This document shows, one piece after another, positions 11,485 to 23,575 of a stretch of 64,000 nucleotides of DNA. A model generated the notes under the pieces. It did not search any database. It was not told the DNA's origin and saw nothing but the letters and a program-made list of their open reading frames with translations. Position 1 is the stretch's first letter. Each line of letters starts with the position of its first letter. The position numbers and the translations under genes are program-made. The DNA is from Rosa chinensis (Eukaryota > Streptophyta > Magnoliopsida > Rosales > Rosaceae), in contig NC_037091.1 in the NCBI RefSeq assembly GCF_002994745.2, forward strand, positions 56,157,612 to 56,221,611, read 5' to 3'.

Positions 11485-13323
11485 GATATGAGCATTTTTA
11501 TGCGACGTTTTAATAATTATTTCCTTATATTTTTCTTAGTTATTTCCTTTACTTAATCATTTTTAATTTAGTTTCTATTTTCTAGGTACATTGGAATAAA
11601 TGACAAGGAAATGAGCTGAAATGAAGAAATGGAGTTTTCCTGGTCCAACTAGGAATCCCAATCAACGCAGGAATCCTGATGTGGCTAGGAAACCTGAAGG
11701 CATTAGGAGACCACATGGCTTGAAAATGACGTTGGAGATATTTTGGGAGAATAAATCTTTAATTGCCGTGAATTATCAAGACAAGATTATGGAGACAACG
11801 TGAAAATCAAGGGAGAGTCATAAGAAGATTACGTTGGAGATATTATTGGGCAATTAAATATGATTTTGCCGTGGGAAATTATGGAGTTAATGTGAAAAAT
11901 CAAGAGAGGATCAAGGATAATGATGCCATGGAGAGATTTAAGGGAGAAAAAGTCCAAAACAAGTCCAGATTCATTCCTATTTTCACTCAAGATTATTTTA
12001 GCCGAAAATTAAGAGAAAAATCAGATAAAATCTTGGGAAAATCAGCAAGAATATATTTGGAAAGATTATGGGATTGATTTTGGAGCTTTCTCATTGGTTG
12101 AGTGACGTGGCAGAGCTGACATGGCATTATTTGATTGGTTAATGCTGTGTGGATCAATCTTGAAGACTTGGAGACTAAGTTGTCATCCTCCTATAAATAG
12201 GAGCAACAACAACACACCATCACACCAACCACAACAGACCACCACACCATCATCACACCACTATCACCACACCACAACACACCACACCTCTCTCCCTTAT
12301 AAAATAAACATCAGAAAAATTCTCTCCATTCTCTAGTCTTCATAAGCTCTGAGTCTCAACCAAGGAGGAGAAGAAGTCATGCAATACATCAAGATCCTAA
12401 CCGCTATCCACCCTTGGGTCGTCGTTAGAAGATTGCTTGCTTTCAAGGATCTTCAAGTTCTTCGTCTCAAGGCCATGTCATCTGTCTTTCACGGTGTATT
12501 TCATACTTTCTTTTGTTTTCCTTTGTTTGATTCGTAGAGTTATGAATTCTAGTTAACATGACATTAAGGGCAAAGTTTAAAGCTCATTTATATGTTTTGA
12601 AATAAAATTGTGATTTTTATATGTTGATTTATATGTTGCTTATGTGAGATTGCTTGATTGATTTTGTTTTACAGAAAACTTTTATATGTATGTGTTCTTT
12701 GGTGGCCAACTTAGGATATATGCATGTAATTGGAGTTAGATTTAAGTAGTAAAGGCTTTGGACAAAAGTTGAAATTAATTAAGGAGGATTGCAAATAGGT
12801 GAACTTATTCATAACTAGGTTGTGCACTTTGGTTGACATCCTTTCTTTGTTCTTCATGCGTTGAATGTGTTCTTGATTAGCTAGCTTTCTAGACTATGAT
12901 TGCATGTTCAATAGGATTGATTTAGGTGCTTTCACTTAGATTAATTATTCAAGGAAAGTAAAAAATAGGAAATCTTTTGCTTTCTAACGTTTCACATGGT
13001 CAACTTCTTTCTCATGACATAGAAGATCAACTATAGGAATTGTGATTGGATTTCATTCATATGATTGTGGATTTGATCGTTATTCCTTGTCTTCCACCCG
13101 TGTAGATATGTTATTTTATTTATTTAATTTTTGATTTAATAATCCTAAAACCCCCTTTTGTTTGTTTTATTTTTGTAAATAATACTTTATACCTATTTTA
13201 ATTCTTTATTTGTTTTACAATGACAGGTGTACCCTCAATCCCCTGTTAGAACGATCCCTACTTATTCTATACTGACAACTACATTTTGCAGGGTTAAATT
13301 ATGCGCTTACTTTTAGCATATCA
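11485..13323 (+). mobile_element. Solo LTR, 1.84 kb
   Basis: It begins TGATATGAGC and ends GCATATCA, giving an inverted terminal TGATATG, and is flanked by a perfect 5-bp duplication AGCAA (11480-11484 and 13324-13328). Inside are CTCCTATAAATAGGAG (a TATA-like site near 12190) and, near the right end, a block around TAGAACGATCCCTACTTATTC and GCAGGGTTAAATTATGCGC. That block also occurs in the LTR-like sequence at 60647. There is no internal coding region, primer site or second LTR, so this is best read as the product of LTR-LTR recombination. Confidence 0.8.
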
Positions 13324-13328
13324 AGCAA

Positions 13329-15051
13329 CTAGATCTTGTGACCCAAGGGAAATTTAAACAGTAATAAGGGCCCTGGAGCCCCAATCCAACCAACCCCACT
13401 CCAAAGGGGTAGAACAAAGCAAAGGCCCATGAAGCAGCCAAATCATCCAGTTCAAGGCCCAATCACTTCTAGGTCCCAAGCCCAAAACCAAAAGCCAAAG
13501 CACAACCCAATCCCAATTAGGGTTTGCCATTGCAGCCAATAGAACCATCAACTTTGCCGCTGTTGACATTTGCACCACCACGCAAACTGCTCCGACGTCG
13601 GGGACTACCTATAGCCCGAGAGAAGCCAATTGCGACTCCTAAGCACCGCCGCTGAACTCTAGTCGTACGATCACTGCTTTTGTCGCTGTAGAGGCAGCCG
13701 CTGTACCATTTATCCCACAGCCAGGATCTCTGGGAGCACCTGCCACCGATAGCGTAATCACCATCCGGGGCACAACTCTTCATCAGATCCCAAGCTGAGG
13801 AACTTTGAATCAAATTCCTCACCATCGGATCTAAACAATCCCAGACAAGCCAATCTGAGGAAGAAATGGACACTGCCACTCCCCTCCATCTTTTCCATCA
13901 TCCTCAGAGAATTTACATCCCGACAGGACCAATCCAATTGTAGATCGGTCTCAGCACCACCATCAGCACAGCCAACGTCGACGATGAACAAAAATAGGCA
14001 GATGCCTAGGAGCAAGGAGCATCTTCGGAATCCGCCGGCGCCACCAATAATTAGACTAGAGATAGGAGTAAAGACCCTTGTCTTAGTCAAAAGCACAAGA
14101 CCACCACCACTTGAGAAGAAAACCTGACCTAGCTGCTGTCGAGAAACCTTCCTTGCAGGAGTCAGAGATGAGAACATAAGTAGGGATAATGGGTTATGTA
14201 TTAAGTAGAAAGAGAAAATACGACACGACATATTTATTAAATAGGTTAAGCGAGTTGAAAATGGGTACCCCTTTTAATAAATAGGTTGAGTTTGGATTTA
14301 AATTTTCGACATGATTATTAAATATATTGGGTTTGGATTGTCTCCTATGACACGATAAATACTTTAACTCAATAGGAACCCGATATTAATGCAAAATCTT
14401 TAGTTTGTAAGTTTCATTGATTAATTGTGGTAGTGCAAATCCCGCAAGTCGTAAGCACTGTGGCTATAAATTGAGAAATGCTGCGGAGAAGAGGAGTATA
14501 TGCAAATAAACTAGAAGCACTGTTATTAGCTTAACACAAATATTGTCCACAACTGAGTAGGTACCAAAAGATTGACAATCATCTATTAATTAAGATGAAG
14601 AGATCATTGGCAGTAATCTCGTGGTCTTCTTCATGGTTTGCTTGGCTGGAATCCAAATCAAATTGGTTCAAGCTAGGAGTGGTTGTCCAAGAATATTCAC
14701 AAGCACCCCAGTTGGTGATCATCAATATATTGTTGTCTATCGTAAGTAGCTCTAATCTCGATCAATTTCAATTTCAATATATTTATCATTTGCTAATTGA
14801 TATTGAACTTATACTTAATTAATTGTATGTACAATAAAATTGATCTGATTGCTGCAACTTTGACGTCAACAAGGTTCCACCGGTTTGCACCTTGTGCTGC
14901 AAAATTTGATGAGTTCATGAACATTGACAATTTATAATGAATAATTAGTTAAGCAACACCAAAATAGGGTTTCTCTTGGCGCTTGTCTGGCGGCACCCTC
15001 ACGATGATGACAGCTCCTTACCTAGTCAGCATGAAACGGGTGTAGCCGGAC
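13329..15051. other. Gene-poor stretch
   Basis: A block at about 13350-14230 is GC-richer and open in several minus-strand frames, but the products look like low-complexity sequence. A decayed LINE or captured gene is possible but unproven. A CACGACATATTTATTAAATAGG string at 14220 is a repeat remnant. A 75-codon open frame at 14595-14822 (+) has no recognisable domain. Confidence 0.3.
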
Positions 15052-15501
15052 GAGCTTGTTAGGTTTGGTGCCTATCCCTCCTTGGTGGAGATATTTTGCA
15101 TGGCATGAATGCATGGTATTATTGGTTTATGCATTCAAGGTGACAACTTATGCATGAGAAATTAGTGCATAGTCAAGTGTATGCATTGGGCATATATAAA
15201 TGCATGGTCAAATTGATGCCTTGGGAATAAATGCATGGTTAAACTCATGTATTGACCTTTTAGTCTTCCTATGGAGTTAATGAGGAAGATGGGTGGTTAG
15301 TTCATGAATGGAAATTGATGAAGTGAGTCTAGAGACTTCTATCAATGGTATAAATAGATGAAGCTTGTGTAGAGGCAAGCAAAGGAGAGGTCAAGAGCAA
15401 CTTTAAGGGTCTTCGTGTATAGAAGATAAAGTGAGTTGTGTTCAAGAGTGTGAATAGCTATTGCGGTAGAGTGATCTTCTAGGTTGAGAGAGGGTGTACA
15501 A

Positions 15502-17845
15502 TGTTAGCCAAATAGCCACCTTCAAGTATAAATGGTACAAGTAATAGTATAGGGATTTAAGAAAGGTTGTCGAACCCACGAAGATTGGATTCCTTTCACT
15601 AGCTAGGGTGTGAACCTAAGGAGAGCTAGAATATGCAAATGTACAATCACAAACCTAAATTCGTAAGGAAATCTAGGCTCATGGTGAGTATGTGCAAGAT
15701 GGAGTAGTGATTTGATTTTGGTTTTTGAAGATAGTTTTGAATTGAAAACAACTAGATGATTAAATGTAAACTAAATTACTCTAAACTAAACTAGTGATCA
15801 AATGGATGAATAAGTTAGGATTTAGATTGTCTACCACTAACCTCCCTTGTAAGTATTGATGCATTTCAATATGAATGATGCTAAATTAATTAACCAATTT
15901 CTCTCCTTGCATCCTTCTTGGGTATGACAAGGGACATGCTTCTTTTGTGATATCAAGCAACCCCTCTCAGGTGTAGTACTTAACTACTTAAGTCATGCAT
16001 TTCAATCCGGTTAGGTATCTAGTGCATTATCCTAAGTGCATAAAGTTTGAAGATGAAGAAATCATGCAAACCAACCAAGCTTATCTCTAAGTGATTGTAA
16101 TTCACAACCCCTACATGCACACCTAGTGTGCTTTCATGCCTTAACATTTAAAGGTTACCAATCTCTAAACATTATATCATGACATAGCAAACACACATAC
16201 TCAAAGTGGTAAAGTCTAAGCATATGCATTCAACTCTTGAACTAGCATGTAGGCATGTTAAAGAAAATTGCATAATTAACATCATATTATAACATCAATC
16301 CATACAAGATTGGCTAGGGCTTTCAACCCTAGCCCCAACAAAGTAACTACTCACTCATATTCATACAAATTAACACCAAATCTAAAATACATCAAAGGAA
16401 ATTAAGGAGTTTAAGGAAATAGTGAACTCATTGAAGCTTGATTAATTGATGGCTAGCTCCTCCTTGTCCTCCTTGATTGCTCCTTGGATCCTTCTTGATG
16501 GTGGAATGGATGGATGATGGACTTCTTATTGATGGTGGATGAATGGAATGGTGATGAAGATATGATGCTTCTTTGGTTAATCTTGAGTGGTAGTGATGGA
16601 GTTTATGGTGGTGGAAGATGGAGGAGATAGAGTAGTAAGGGGAGTATGGATATTATGGGTTTGAATTTTGGGAGGTGGAGATGGAGGTTTTATTGTGGAG
16701 ATAGAGAGAGAAAAGATGTAATGGGATGGAATGGGTGATGACTCAAGAGTGTAATGAAGGGATGTTTATTTAGAGAAGAGAGAAGGAGTAAAATGATGAA
16801 TGGAAGTAAAAGGAGCAGCTCAAGCATTGTAAGAAGCATGGAGGTGGAGTATAAGAGTGGTAATAGATCCTAAAAACAAGGGAAAATGGTATGGAAGAGA
16901 TGGAGTAAAAAGAGGGAAGTAATGATGAGCTATGAGAGTGTAGAGTAGATAAAAATGACTTAGGAAAAGAGAAGAGTAGCTGCTCTCTTTGTTGTCTATG
17001 AGAAACATGAAAATGAAGAGTGTTGGAGTGGTTTTGGCTCACCAAAGTCAAGGTGACAAGCATGGGAGAGAAAGTGTGCAAGGGATGCCTATTATCCAAA
17101 AGATAATATGATAGACTAATATTGCCATAATCTTGTAGAATTCTTCTAGGGCTCTCCTTGATAATTTCAGCATCATAGAGCTTCCAAAAATGCAAAAGAA
17201 ATTCGTCCAAAGAAGGTTCTAGGCCAAACAGCCATGTTTTGACTTTGTTTTATGCTTCTGAAGCTTTCCTTCAATTGAATCTCCACCGAGACTTTGGAAT
17301 TGGCCTTTGAGTTCTTCAGACCAAATGTTTCTCAATAAGTTTAGATTATGCTGGTAAAATTTCAGAGCTTAGTTCACCGTATTTTGGCCGGAAATTAAGC
17401 CGGAATCCGTATAGGTCCGGTTTTGCCGTTTTCGTCTTTTAGTCAAAAACTTGGACCGATCTTTTGAAAGCCTTCCACTCCGAAATAACTCTTGAATTCT
17501 TCATAAGAAATGATCCTTAGGATGTCTAAAATAGATCTGAAAAGTTTCAACTCATTTGGAGTTCGTTTGATTAGGCTGCCGACTCTCCTTCCTTGTCTAG
17601 CTCGCTTTCTCCTAGCCAGAGTAAGAAAATGTGCTAAGATTAACTTTTTAGTGCATTTTCATGCTTCTCCATCATTTCCTAGCATGATAAGGAAAATAAA
17701 TAAATATATATAAATAAACACAAAGGTTAAGCAAAAGTACATTAGGAAAATAATGGAATTGGATTAGTGAACATTAAATTGGACTTTAGAACAAGTAATT
17801 TCCAAGTTTTAGGGCACAAATATGTATATGAATTATGATCTAACA
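15502..17845. mobile_element. Solo LTR (2.34 kb) nested in the 5' LTR of the 15057-19491 element
   Basis: It begins TGTTAGCCAAATAG, ends ATGATCTAACA and is flanked by a perfect TACAA duplication (15497-15501 and 17846-17850). Removing it restores the host LTR, as comparison with 19240-19280 shows. Near its left end is a GTCGAACCCACGAAGATTGG block. This resembles the inverse of the corresponding block in the solo LTR at 11485, so it probably lies in the opposite orientation. No coding region is supported: the open frames at 16770-17210 are low in complexity. Confidence 0.85.
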
Positions 17846-18115
17846 TACAAGGGCTATCCTTTTGGATACAAGGTCTTGGGTTGGACATAAACTTGAGCGG
17901 TATAATATTGTACTTATGTAATTATCTCATTAGTGAATGTGAAACTCTCTGAGGATGTAGGCAAGGATATTGGCCGAACCTCGTTAAATCTTGTTGTCTT
18001 CTTGGCTTGGTTATTTTTTCTTTCTATTTCTATTTCTAGTATTTGCGTGGTGGAGGGATTAATTTCCCTAACAAGTGGTATCAGAGCTTCGACTTATCGG
18101 TCGTGGGCTGTTGTC

Positions 18116-18828
18116 ATGGCAAGTTCTAGCGTCTCACATTTCAAGGTGGAGCAGTTTGATGGAAAGGGATATTTCACTCTATGGCAAAGGAGGCTGAAGG
18201 ACATCCTAGTTTAACAAGGTCTTGCAAGTTGAAGGAAAAAGATGCAAAGCCGGAGAAGATGCAGATGAAGATTGGGACGAGTTGAAGTCCAGGTGTGTTA
18301 GCACTATTAGGCTTTATATTGCTGACAATATTATAAATAATGTTAATGATGCAGATTCAACACCTGAGCCTTGGGAGAAAATAGAGAAGCTTCATTTTGG
18401 GAAAGGCTTGCAGACGGTTCCGTCTGTTAGGAAAAACTCAGACCTTGAAGGTTGAAGGGAAACGGTGTGCACAAGGATGCAGGTACCTGAAGCGGGTCTC
18501 GTTTGCGGGCATAACAGAGACGCCAATCACAAGTTTCCAAGTTTCATACGATGGTGAGAAGGTAAATCCTACTAAAGAAGGGGTCAAGTCGAGGTCCCTC
18601 TTTAGAGTCAAAAAGTGATCGTTGTCCCGGGGCAGTTACACATGATATTGACCGATTGAATCAGGAGGAGTTAGGACCACATGTAATTGACTCTGATTAT
18701 GTGTAATTGGTGCAAATAGAAGGCCAATAGATTGCTTGTGGGTATAACAAGCTGGGTCTCAGATTGAGATGACTTCAAGGATTGAAGTGGTGGTGTGGAG
18801 CTCTTCACCAAAGTTGGAAGGGGGAGAT
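18116..18828 (+). pseudogene. Copia Gag remnant
   Basis: The sequence starts with ATG at 18116. It encodes a Copia-type Gag N-terminus (VEQFDGKGYFTLWQRRLKDI, the usual 'F.G..F..W..R....L' signature), then a stop at 18212-18214. Later fragments in shifted frames (around 18222-18618) still look Gag-like. There is no intact zinc knuckle. The gene cannot make a full product. Confidence 0.75.
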
Positions 18829-19491
18829 TGTTAGGTTTGGTGCCTATCCCTCCTTGGTGGAGATCTTTTGCACGGCATTAATGCATGTTATTATTGGTTT
18901 GTGCATTCAATGTGACAACTTATGCATGGGAAATTGGTGCACAATCATTTGCATGCATTGGGTATAAATGCATGGTCAAATTGATGCATTGAGAATAAAT
19001 GCATGGTTAAATTCATGTATTGACCTTTTAGTCTTCCTATGGAGTTAATGAGGAAGATGGGTGGTTGGTTCATGAATGGACATTGATGAAGTGAGCCTAG
19101 AGACTTCTATCAATGGTATAAATAGATAAAGCTTGTGTAGAGGCAAGAAAAGAGAGGTCAAGAGCAACTCTAAGGGTCTTTGTGTATAGAAGATAACGTG
19201 AGTTGTGTTCAAGAGTGTGAATAGCTCTTGGGGAAGAGTGATTTTCTAGGTTGAGAAAGGGTGTACAAGGGTTATCCTTTTGGATACAACGGCTTGGGTT
19301 GGGCATAAACTTGAGCGGTGTAATATTGTACTTGTGTAATTCTCTCATTAGTGAAGGTGAAACTCTTTGAGGATGTAGGTAAGGATATTGGCCGAACCTC
19401 GTTAAATTTTGTTGTCTTCTTGGCTTGGTTATTTCTTCTTTCTATCTCGATTTCTAGTATTTGTGTGGCGGAGGGATTAATTTCCCTAACA
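18829..19491 (+). repeat. 3' LTR of the non-autonomous Copia element
   Basis: 663 bases, collinear with the 5' LTR pieces 15057-15501 plus 17851-18073, with scattered substitutions indicating an older insertion. Confidence 0.88.
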
Positions 19492-19496
19492 GGGCT

Positions 19497-20081
19497 ATGA
19501 TGCTCTCAATTAGAAGTCCTTAATGGGAGCTACGACGCTGTTTTCTCCTTCTCGGGCAAAATCGATGGCGACTTCAAGGAGATTATGGTGGTGGTCTGGT
19601 GTTCTATGGCAGATTGTTGTGCCATGGTTGAAGATTCATCAGTATCCGAGCCATACCAGGTCAGTCTTTAAGGGTTTGGGTGATTATTAGGGACAGTCTT
19701 CAATGGCTGGGTTCATAAGAGAAGGGGATGCCGGAATTGGCAGCGATGGGCATGGTGGTTGGCAGTGTACAGTGCCATGGTCTACAATTGTTGGCTTGTT
19801 CTGGTATGTTCAAGCTTTGCATGGTACTAGAGGCTAAGGAATGTGCGAAATCGCTTTGTACAACGGCGGTAGCCTTGCCTTTGGGCAAAGCTTTGTGGTT
19901 ATGCAATTACCGGCACCAACCTCACTGTGTGTTTTTTTGTTTGGCAAGAATCAGAGTTTTAGTTGTAGAAGATGAAGATTGATGACAACATCTCTTGTTA
20001 TTTATTATTTTGCTTTTTTAGATTTCTAGCTATCTTTAGTTTTATGGCTAGGTCAATTGAGTCCCTACCCTCAAGAGCTAG
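19497..20081. other. Intergenic between two transposons
   Basis: No gene recognised. The sequence may continue across the CACTA element into 25981-26520, since it abuts the GGT duplication on both sides. Its GC content and the phrase-like T-rich end suggest an old retroelement, but this is not proven. Confidence 0.3.
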
Positions 20082-20097
20082 GGTCACTACTACAATT

Positions 20098-20240
20098 ATA
20101 TGCTATAAGGACACCTATCAAGGACACATTATTCATGTGGTGTCCTTGAAGGGTTATAAGGACACTCACATATAAATGAGATTATTTAGAGGGTTGAGAC
20201 TATTCGGAGGACACAGCCGGCCTCTTGAATGTGGTGTCCT
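20098..20240. repeat. Left subterminal AAGGACAC array of the CACTA element
   Basis: At least six copies of AAGGACAC, GTGTCCTT or one-base variants occur within 140 bases, in both orientations. Confidence 0.8.
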
Positions 20241-20592
20241 AAATAAGCCAATTTCAGTTTACTGCTCCAAAACAGCTCCAAAATTTGCTTTCGCGCCCGA
20301 GCCCTCTCCCTCCCCAAATTTCGCTTCCTCCCTCCCAAATTTCACTTCCCTCCTTGCCCAAATTTTCGACTTCCCTCTTCAATTAAAACCCACTAGAAGA
20401 GGAAAGATGATGTTTCTTTTAATCTATTTCCAGTTTTTAGAACAAAAAAAAGAAACTCGATCTGAAAGGAGCTTCGAGCTGATTCGAGTCGGTGGAGGAG
20501 GTGGCGACTACAAGGTGACTCGCCACAAGGTCCAACTCGTAGTAATAGTGTGAGGGTTCTTGGGTTCAAAATCAAAACGACGATACGTCATC

Positions 20593-20616
20593 TCTCCTCT
20601 CTCTCTCTCTCTCTCC
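20593..20616. repeat. (CT)n tract in the leader-like part of the CACTA element
   Basis: An alternating CT run sits just before a TTGCTACCTCGCTGGTAAGT string that looks like a 5' UTR exon with a donor at about 20693. This kind of CT-rich leader is common just downstream of plant transcription starts. It suggests that the element also took a promoter and 5' UTR. Confidence 0.5.
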
Positions 20617-21105
20617 GGCACGGCTGCACGGCCCCTCTATTCTCAGCCTCTCTCTCAGTCGCCGGTGACATTGTTGATTTGCTACCTCGCTGGTAAGTCG
20701 AATTTCTGGGTTTTAGACTTTTAGTTGATTTGCTGCCTCTCTCATGAATCATGATTCTCACAATCTCACAATTTCTAGGTTTACACTTTTCAGTCGAAGG
20801 CTCGAACTCTTCACTCTTGGTTTGCTCTCTTCGACTCTTCCTCAAGCTGTGATTCTGTGAAGCTCCGTGACTCAAGCTTGGAGAAATTTGGGTTCGATTT
20901 CTGGGTTCAAGTTCGGTGATTCTTCAAGCTCAATTTATGGGTTCGAATTTCTTGAATCTCTTGTTAAGTTGCTGGGTTCGATTAAGTTTCTCATTCTTAA
21001 GTTTTTGATTTTGGGCTGTGGTGTTTCTGGGTTCAATTAAGTTGCTGGGTTCAAGCTGTGTTGGACGACTTTGCTTACTGTATCTGTTTTGAAATATCAA
21101 TATTT

Positions 21106-21300
21106 GGCCTCTGTATCTATTTTGGATGGGAATTGAATCAATTGATTAATTAATAATTGAATTGCATTTGTCTTGGCCTCTGTGAATGAGAATTGAATCG
21201 ATTGATTGATTGAATTGCATATTTGCATCTGTTTTGGCCTCTGTTAATGGGAATTGAATCGATTGATTAATTGAATTGCATTTGCATCTGTTTTGGCCTC
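21106..21300 (+). repeat. Tandem repeat, about 60-base unit, three copies
   Basis: Units start with GGCCTCTGT at about 21106, 21175 and 21236, with a partial fourth at 21295. Each contains GGGAATTGAATCGATTGATT and ATTGAATTGCATTTG. Confidence 0.8.
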
Positions 21301-21977
21301 TGCTGGGGGCTTCCTATTTGCTGATTTCGGTGAGTAGTTTGTGTTCTATTTTGTATTGGAATGGTATTTTTTTTGTTTTGATTTTGGAAGATTCAGGTCC
21401 AATCGATTTTTAATTTTTTTAAATTTTGTTTCAGCTTTTGCTGTTCACTCTCTTCCCGTTGCTGTTGCTGCTCTCCGGTTTTATTGTTCACTCTGCATGC
21501 ATCGATTGGCTCTTCTTTACCTATTTGGGTGAGTTGCTTCTTATGTTTCGCATATATTTTCTTTTATTTTTTACTCTTGAATTTGTTTTTTTAGCTTTTT
21601 TAGTTCTTCATATTTTTTGTTCAAATCCTTTTTAGTTTGGTTATTTGCATAATTGGTTTGTCTTATATGCATATGGTGGATGTTTGAGCATAGAATAAAT
21701 TAGACAGTTGATGCATATGATGCACAAACCACAAATTGTAGAATGTTTGAATCAGGCAACACCCTGAACGTAAGGATAGGCATGTAGCTGTATGTCATTC
21801 TGATAATCCAAAGGGCACTGCTGAATTTCATCTGCAAACTACCGTGCTCGAGATTATGGTCCTGTTTTGGTAACAATTTTTCATTGCATTTTTTTTTTCT
21901 TCTGTTGATCATTCTTTAATTTGTTTCCACTGGGTATGTTATGTGTGGTTAAAAATCCTTTTAATGTGTATTTTCAG

Positions 21978-22540
21978 GAGTGAGGGCTGCGATGTTTGTT
22001 AGAGATGCTAAGGCTCTTTGTCCACACCTTGTCATTCTTCCTTATGATTTTGAAGCGTATGAGGAGGTAGGTTATCAGAGGACATCATTCTCTTATGCTT
22101 TAAATTACTGCTAGTATCTTCTTTGTTTCTTATATCCTTACTTTAGCAAGTTTAGTGGATTTCTATATTTCTATGTGTCATATGATCTATTGTGCAGGTA
22201 ACTAATCGGTTCTATGACATTCTGCATAAGCACTGCAGAAAAGTACAAGTACGCTTTTGGAAACCAATTTTATTTATCTTTTTAATACTTACTTCTTCAG
22301 TTGTGTTTTTGTTAATATGCATGTTGTTGAATTTAGGCAGTAAGCTGTGACGAAGCATTTTTAGATGTCACATACTTGGAAGGGGTAGATATGGATATGT
22401 TGGCCTCAATTATAATACAAGAGATCTTTGAGACTACTGGATGCATTGCAAGTGCTGGTATAGCTAGAAATATGCTCATGGCTCGCCTTACAACAAGAAC
22501 TGCTAAACCAGACGGTCAATGCAACATTCCTCCCAAAAGG
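21978..22540 (+). pseudogene. REV1: Captured REV1 fragment (three exons of a Y-family polymerase)
   Basis: Three exons at 21978-22066, 22198-22248 and 22337-22540 have proper AG/GT borders and join without a frame break. The product contains VRAAMFVRDAKALCPHL, LPYDFEAYEE, ILHKHCRKVQ, AVSCDEAFLDVTYLEG and ARNMLMARLTTRTAKPDGQ. This is the palm region of the translesion DNA polymerase REV1, including the SCDEA catalytic acids. PYDFEAYEE and TAKPDGQ are REV1 hallmarks rather than those of Pol eta. Only about 115 residues of a roughly 1100-residue protein are present, inside a transposon, so this is an acquired fragment and not the host gene. Related exons must exist elsewhere in the genome. Confidence 0.85.
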
Positions 22541-22717
22541 GTATGCATTTCGTGGTATATAGTGGCCTTTTTTTTTTATCTATCTTTGCATTTCGTGGAT
22601 GATTTGTTTTGTTAATGGTGGTGGTGATAGGATTGGGTATGAGAATTAAATGTTCAGGATCAGAAACTATATTCAATTAAATTGATGAATTGAATTTTTT
22701 TTTCTTTTGTTCATTAG

Positions 22718-22825
22718 TGCAATATGCAAGAAGGGATGGTGGGAAATCCTGTTGCTAAAACCATGAAGACTGTTTCAAGAGGCATGGCTGTTCTTACAGT
22801 TCCGTTTACCATGGAATTTCCAAAG
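22718..22825 (+). pseudogene. OXA1: Captured OXA1 exon (mitochondrial inner-membrane insertase)
   Basis: An exon of exactly 36 codons lies between TTCATTAG and GTACTT. It encodes MQEGMVGNPVAKTMKT and RGMAVLTVPFTMEFPK. This matches the loop and transmembrane stretch of plant OXA1, the YidC/Oxa1/Alb3-family protein that inserts proteins into the mitochondrial inner membrane, just before the usual AIFCYW segment. The following exon was not captured. Its phase (0) matches the end of the last REV1 exon, so a spliced transcript would read through from REV1 to OXA1. Confidence 0.75.
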
Positions 22826-23220
22826 GTACTTTGGCTGATTTTTAGTTTCTTTCACGATGTATTCTGTATGAGCATCTTTCGTGTTCTTTTTAGAATATAT
22901 GTGAATAAAGCCTTGCAATTTCAAGCTGATGGCTTTGAACTTAATTGCACCTCCTCTTCCTTGAAACCAGAGTGTAGGCTGAGTTCCTTATTTACTGGCT
23001 ATCATTCTTATGGGTGCCAACAATAGCAAAGACATACATTTAATCAAGCTTTGGTAACCTTTTTCCTTTTTCCTATCCTATGTGAAAGTCTTTATTTTTT
23101 TTCCTACTCCCTCCCCCCTCTTGTATTGTATATTTCTTTCTTTCCTTTTTCTTAATAATTTTACATAGTTCATAAAAAGTCATTAGGTACCATCCAGATT
23201 TTCATTTTTTCTTCCTTGTA

Positions 23221-23525
23221 GTGAGGTATTACTTTATGGCACAAGAAGCTTATAGCAGAAAGAGCATATTCAGGCATTCTGAGTCACCAAGTAATTATCA
23301 GGTATCGATGCACCCAGTTTTGCATGTTTCTGTGAAGTGGTTTTCGTTGTAACGTTTAGCTTCTTGTTTATGTATCTCTTCCAGCCACAATCGTGAATCG
23401 TAGCTGGTTCTGAAGGTATCGAAGGCTTCAACCTGCTCATGGAAATGGGGTGAGTTCTGCTTCCATTTATTCTTTTTATCCAACAGTTTTGTAGTTTTGC
23501 TATGTATCTTATGTATTGAGAACTA
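23221..23525 (+). other. Possible further captured exons in the CACTA element, source unknown
   Basis: Segments 23221-23301 (ends AATTATCAG then GTATCG) and about 23386-23451 (between CTTCCAG and GTGAGT) have exon-like borders. In one frame the first reads RYYFMAQEAYSRKSIF. I could not assign either to a gene. The second has a stop in every frame. Confidence 0.3.
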
Positions 23526-23543
23526 TATATCACCTAAACATAC

Positions 23544-23575
<32 letters not shown>

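Larger units (their letters stand above)
15057..19491 (+). mobile_element. Non-autonomous Copia-type LTR element with a nested solo LTR
   Basis: Both LTRs begin TGTTAGGTTTGGTGCC and end TTTCCCTAACA: 5' LTR 15057-18073 (split by an insertion at 15502-17845) and 3' LTR 18829-19491. The primer site TGGTATCAGAGCTTCGAC (initiator-Met tRNA type) starts at about 18076, and a polypurine tract GGAAGGGGGAGAT precedes 18829. The flanks are GAGCT and GGGCT, a 5-bp duplication with one change. The interior is only 755 bases and holds a Gag remnant with no protease, integrase or reverse transcriptase, so the element depended on enzymes supplied by relatives. Confidence 0.88.

Noticed and set aside
13354..14231. 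Overlapping minus-strand open frames
   Set aside because: Several frames are open at once in a GC-rich stretch, with low-complexity products and no recognisable domain. A decayed LINE was considered but no reverse transcriptase motif is visible.
16770..17210. 146-codon minus-strand open frame
   Set aside because: It lies inside a solo LTR. The product is a Ser/Phe/Leu-rich low-complexity string.
21700..21912. Minus-strand open frame in the CACTA element
   Set aside because: All recognisable cargo is on the plus strand. This frame shows no known domain.
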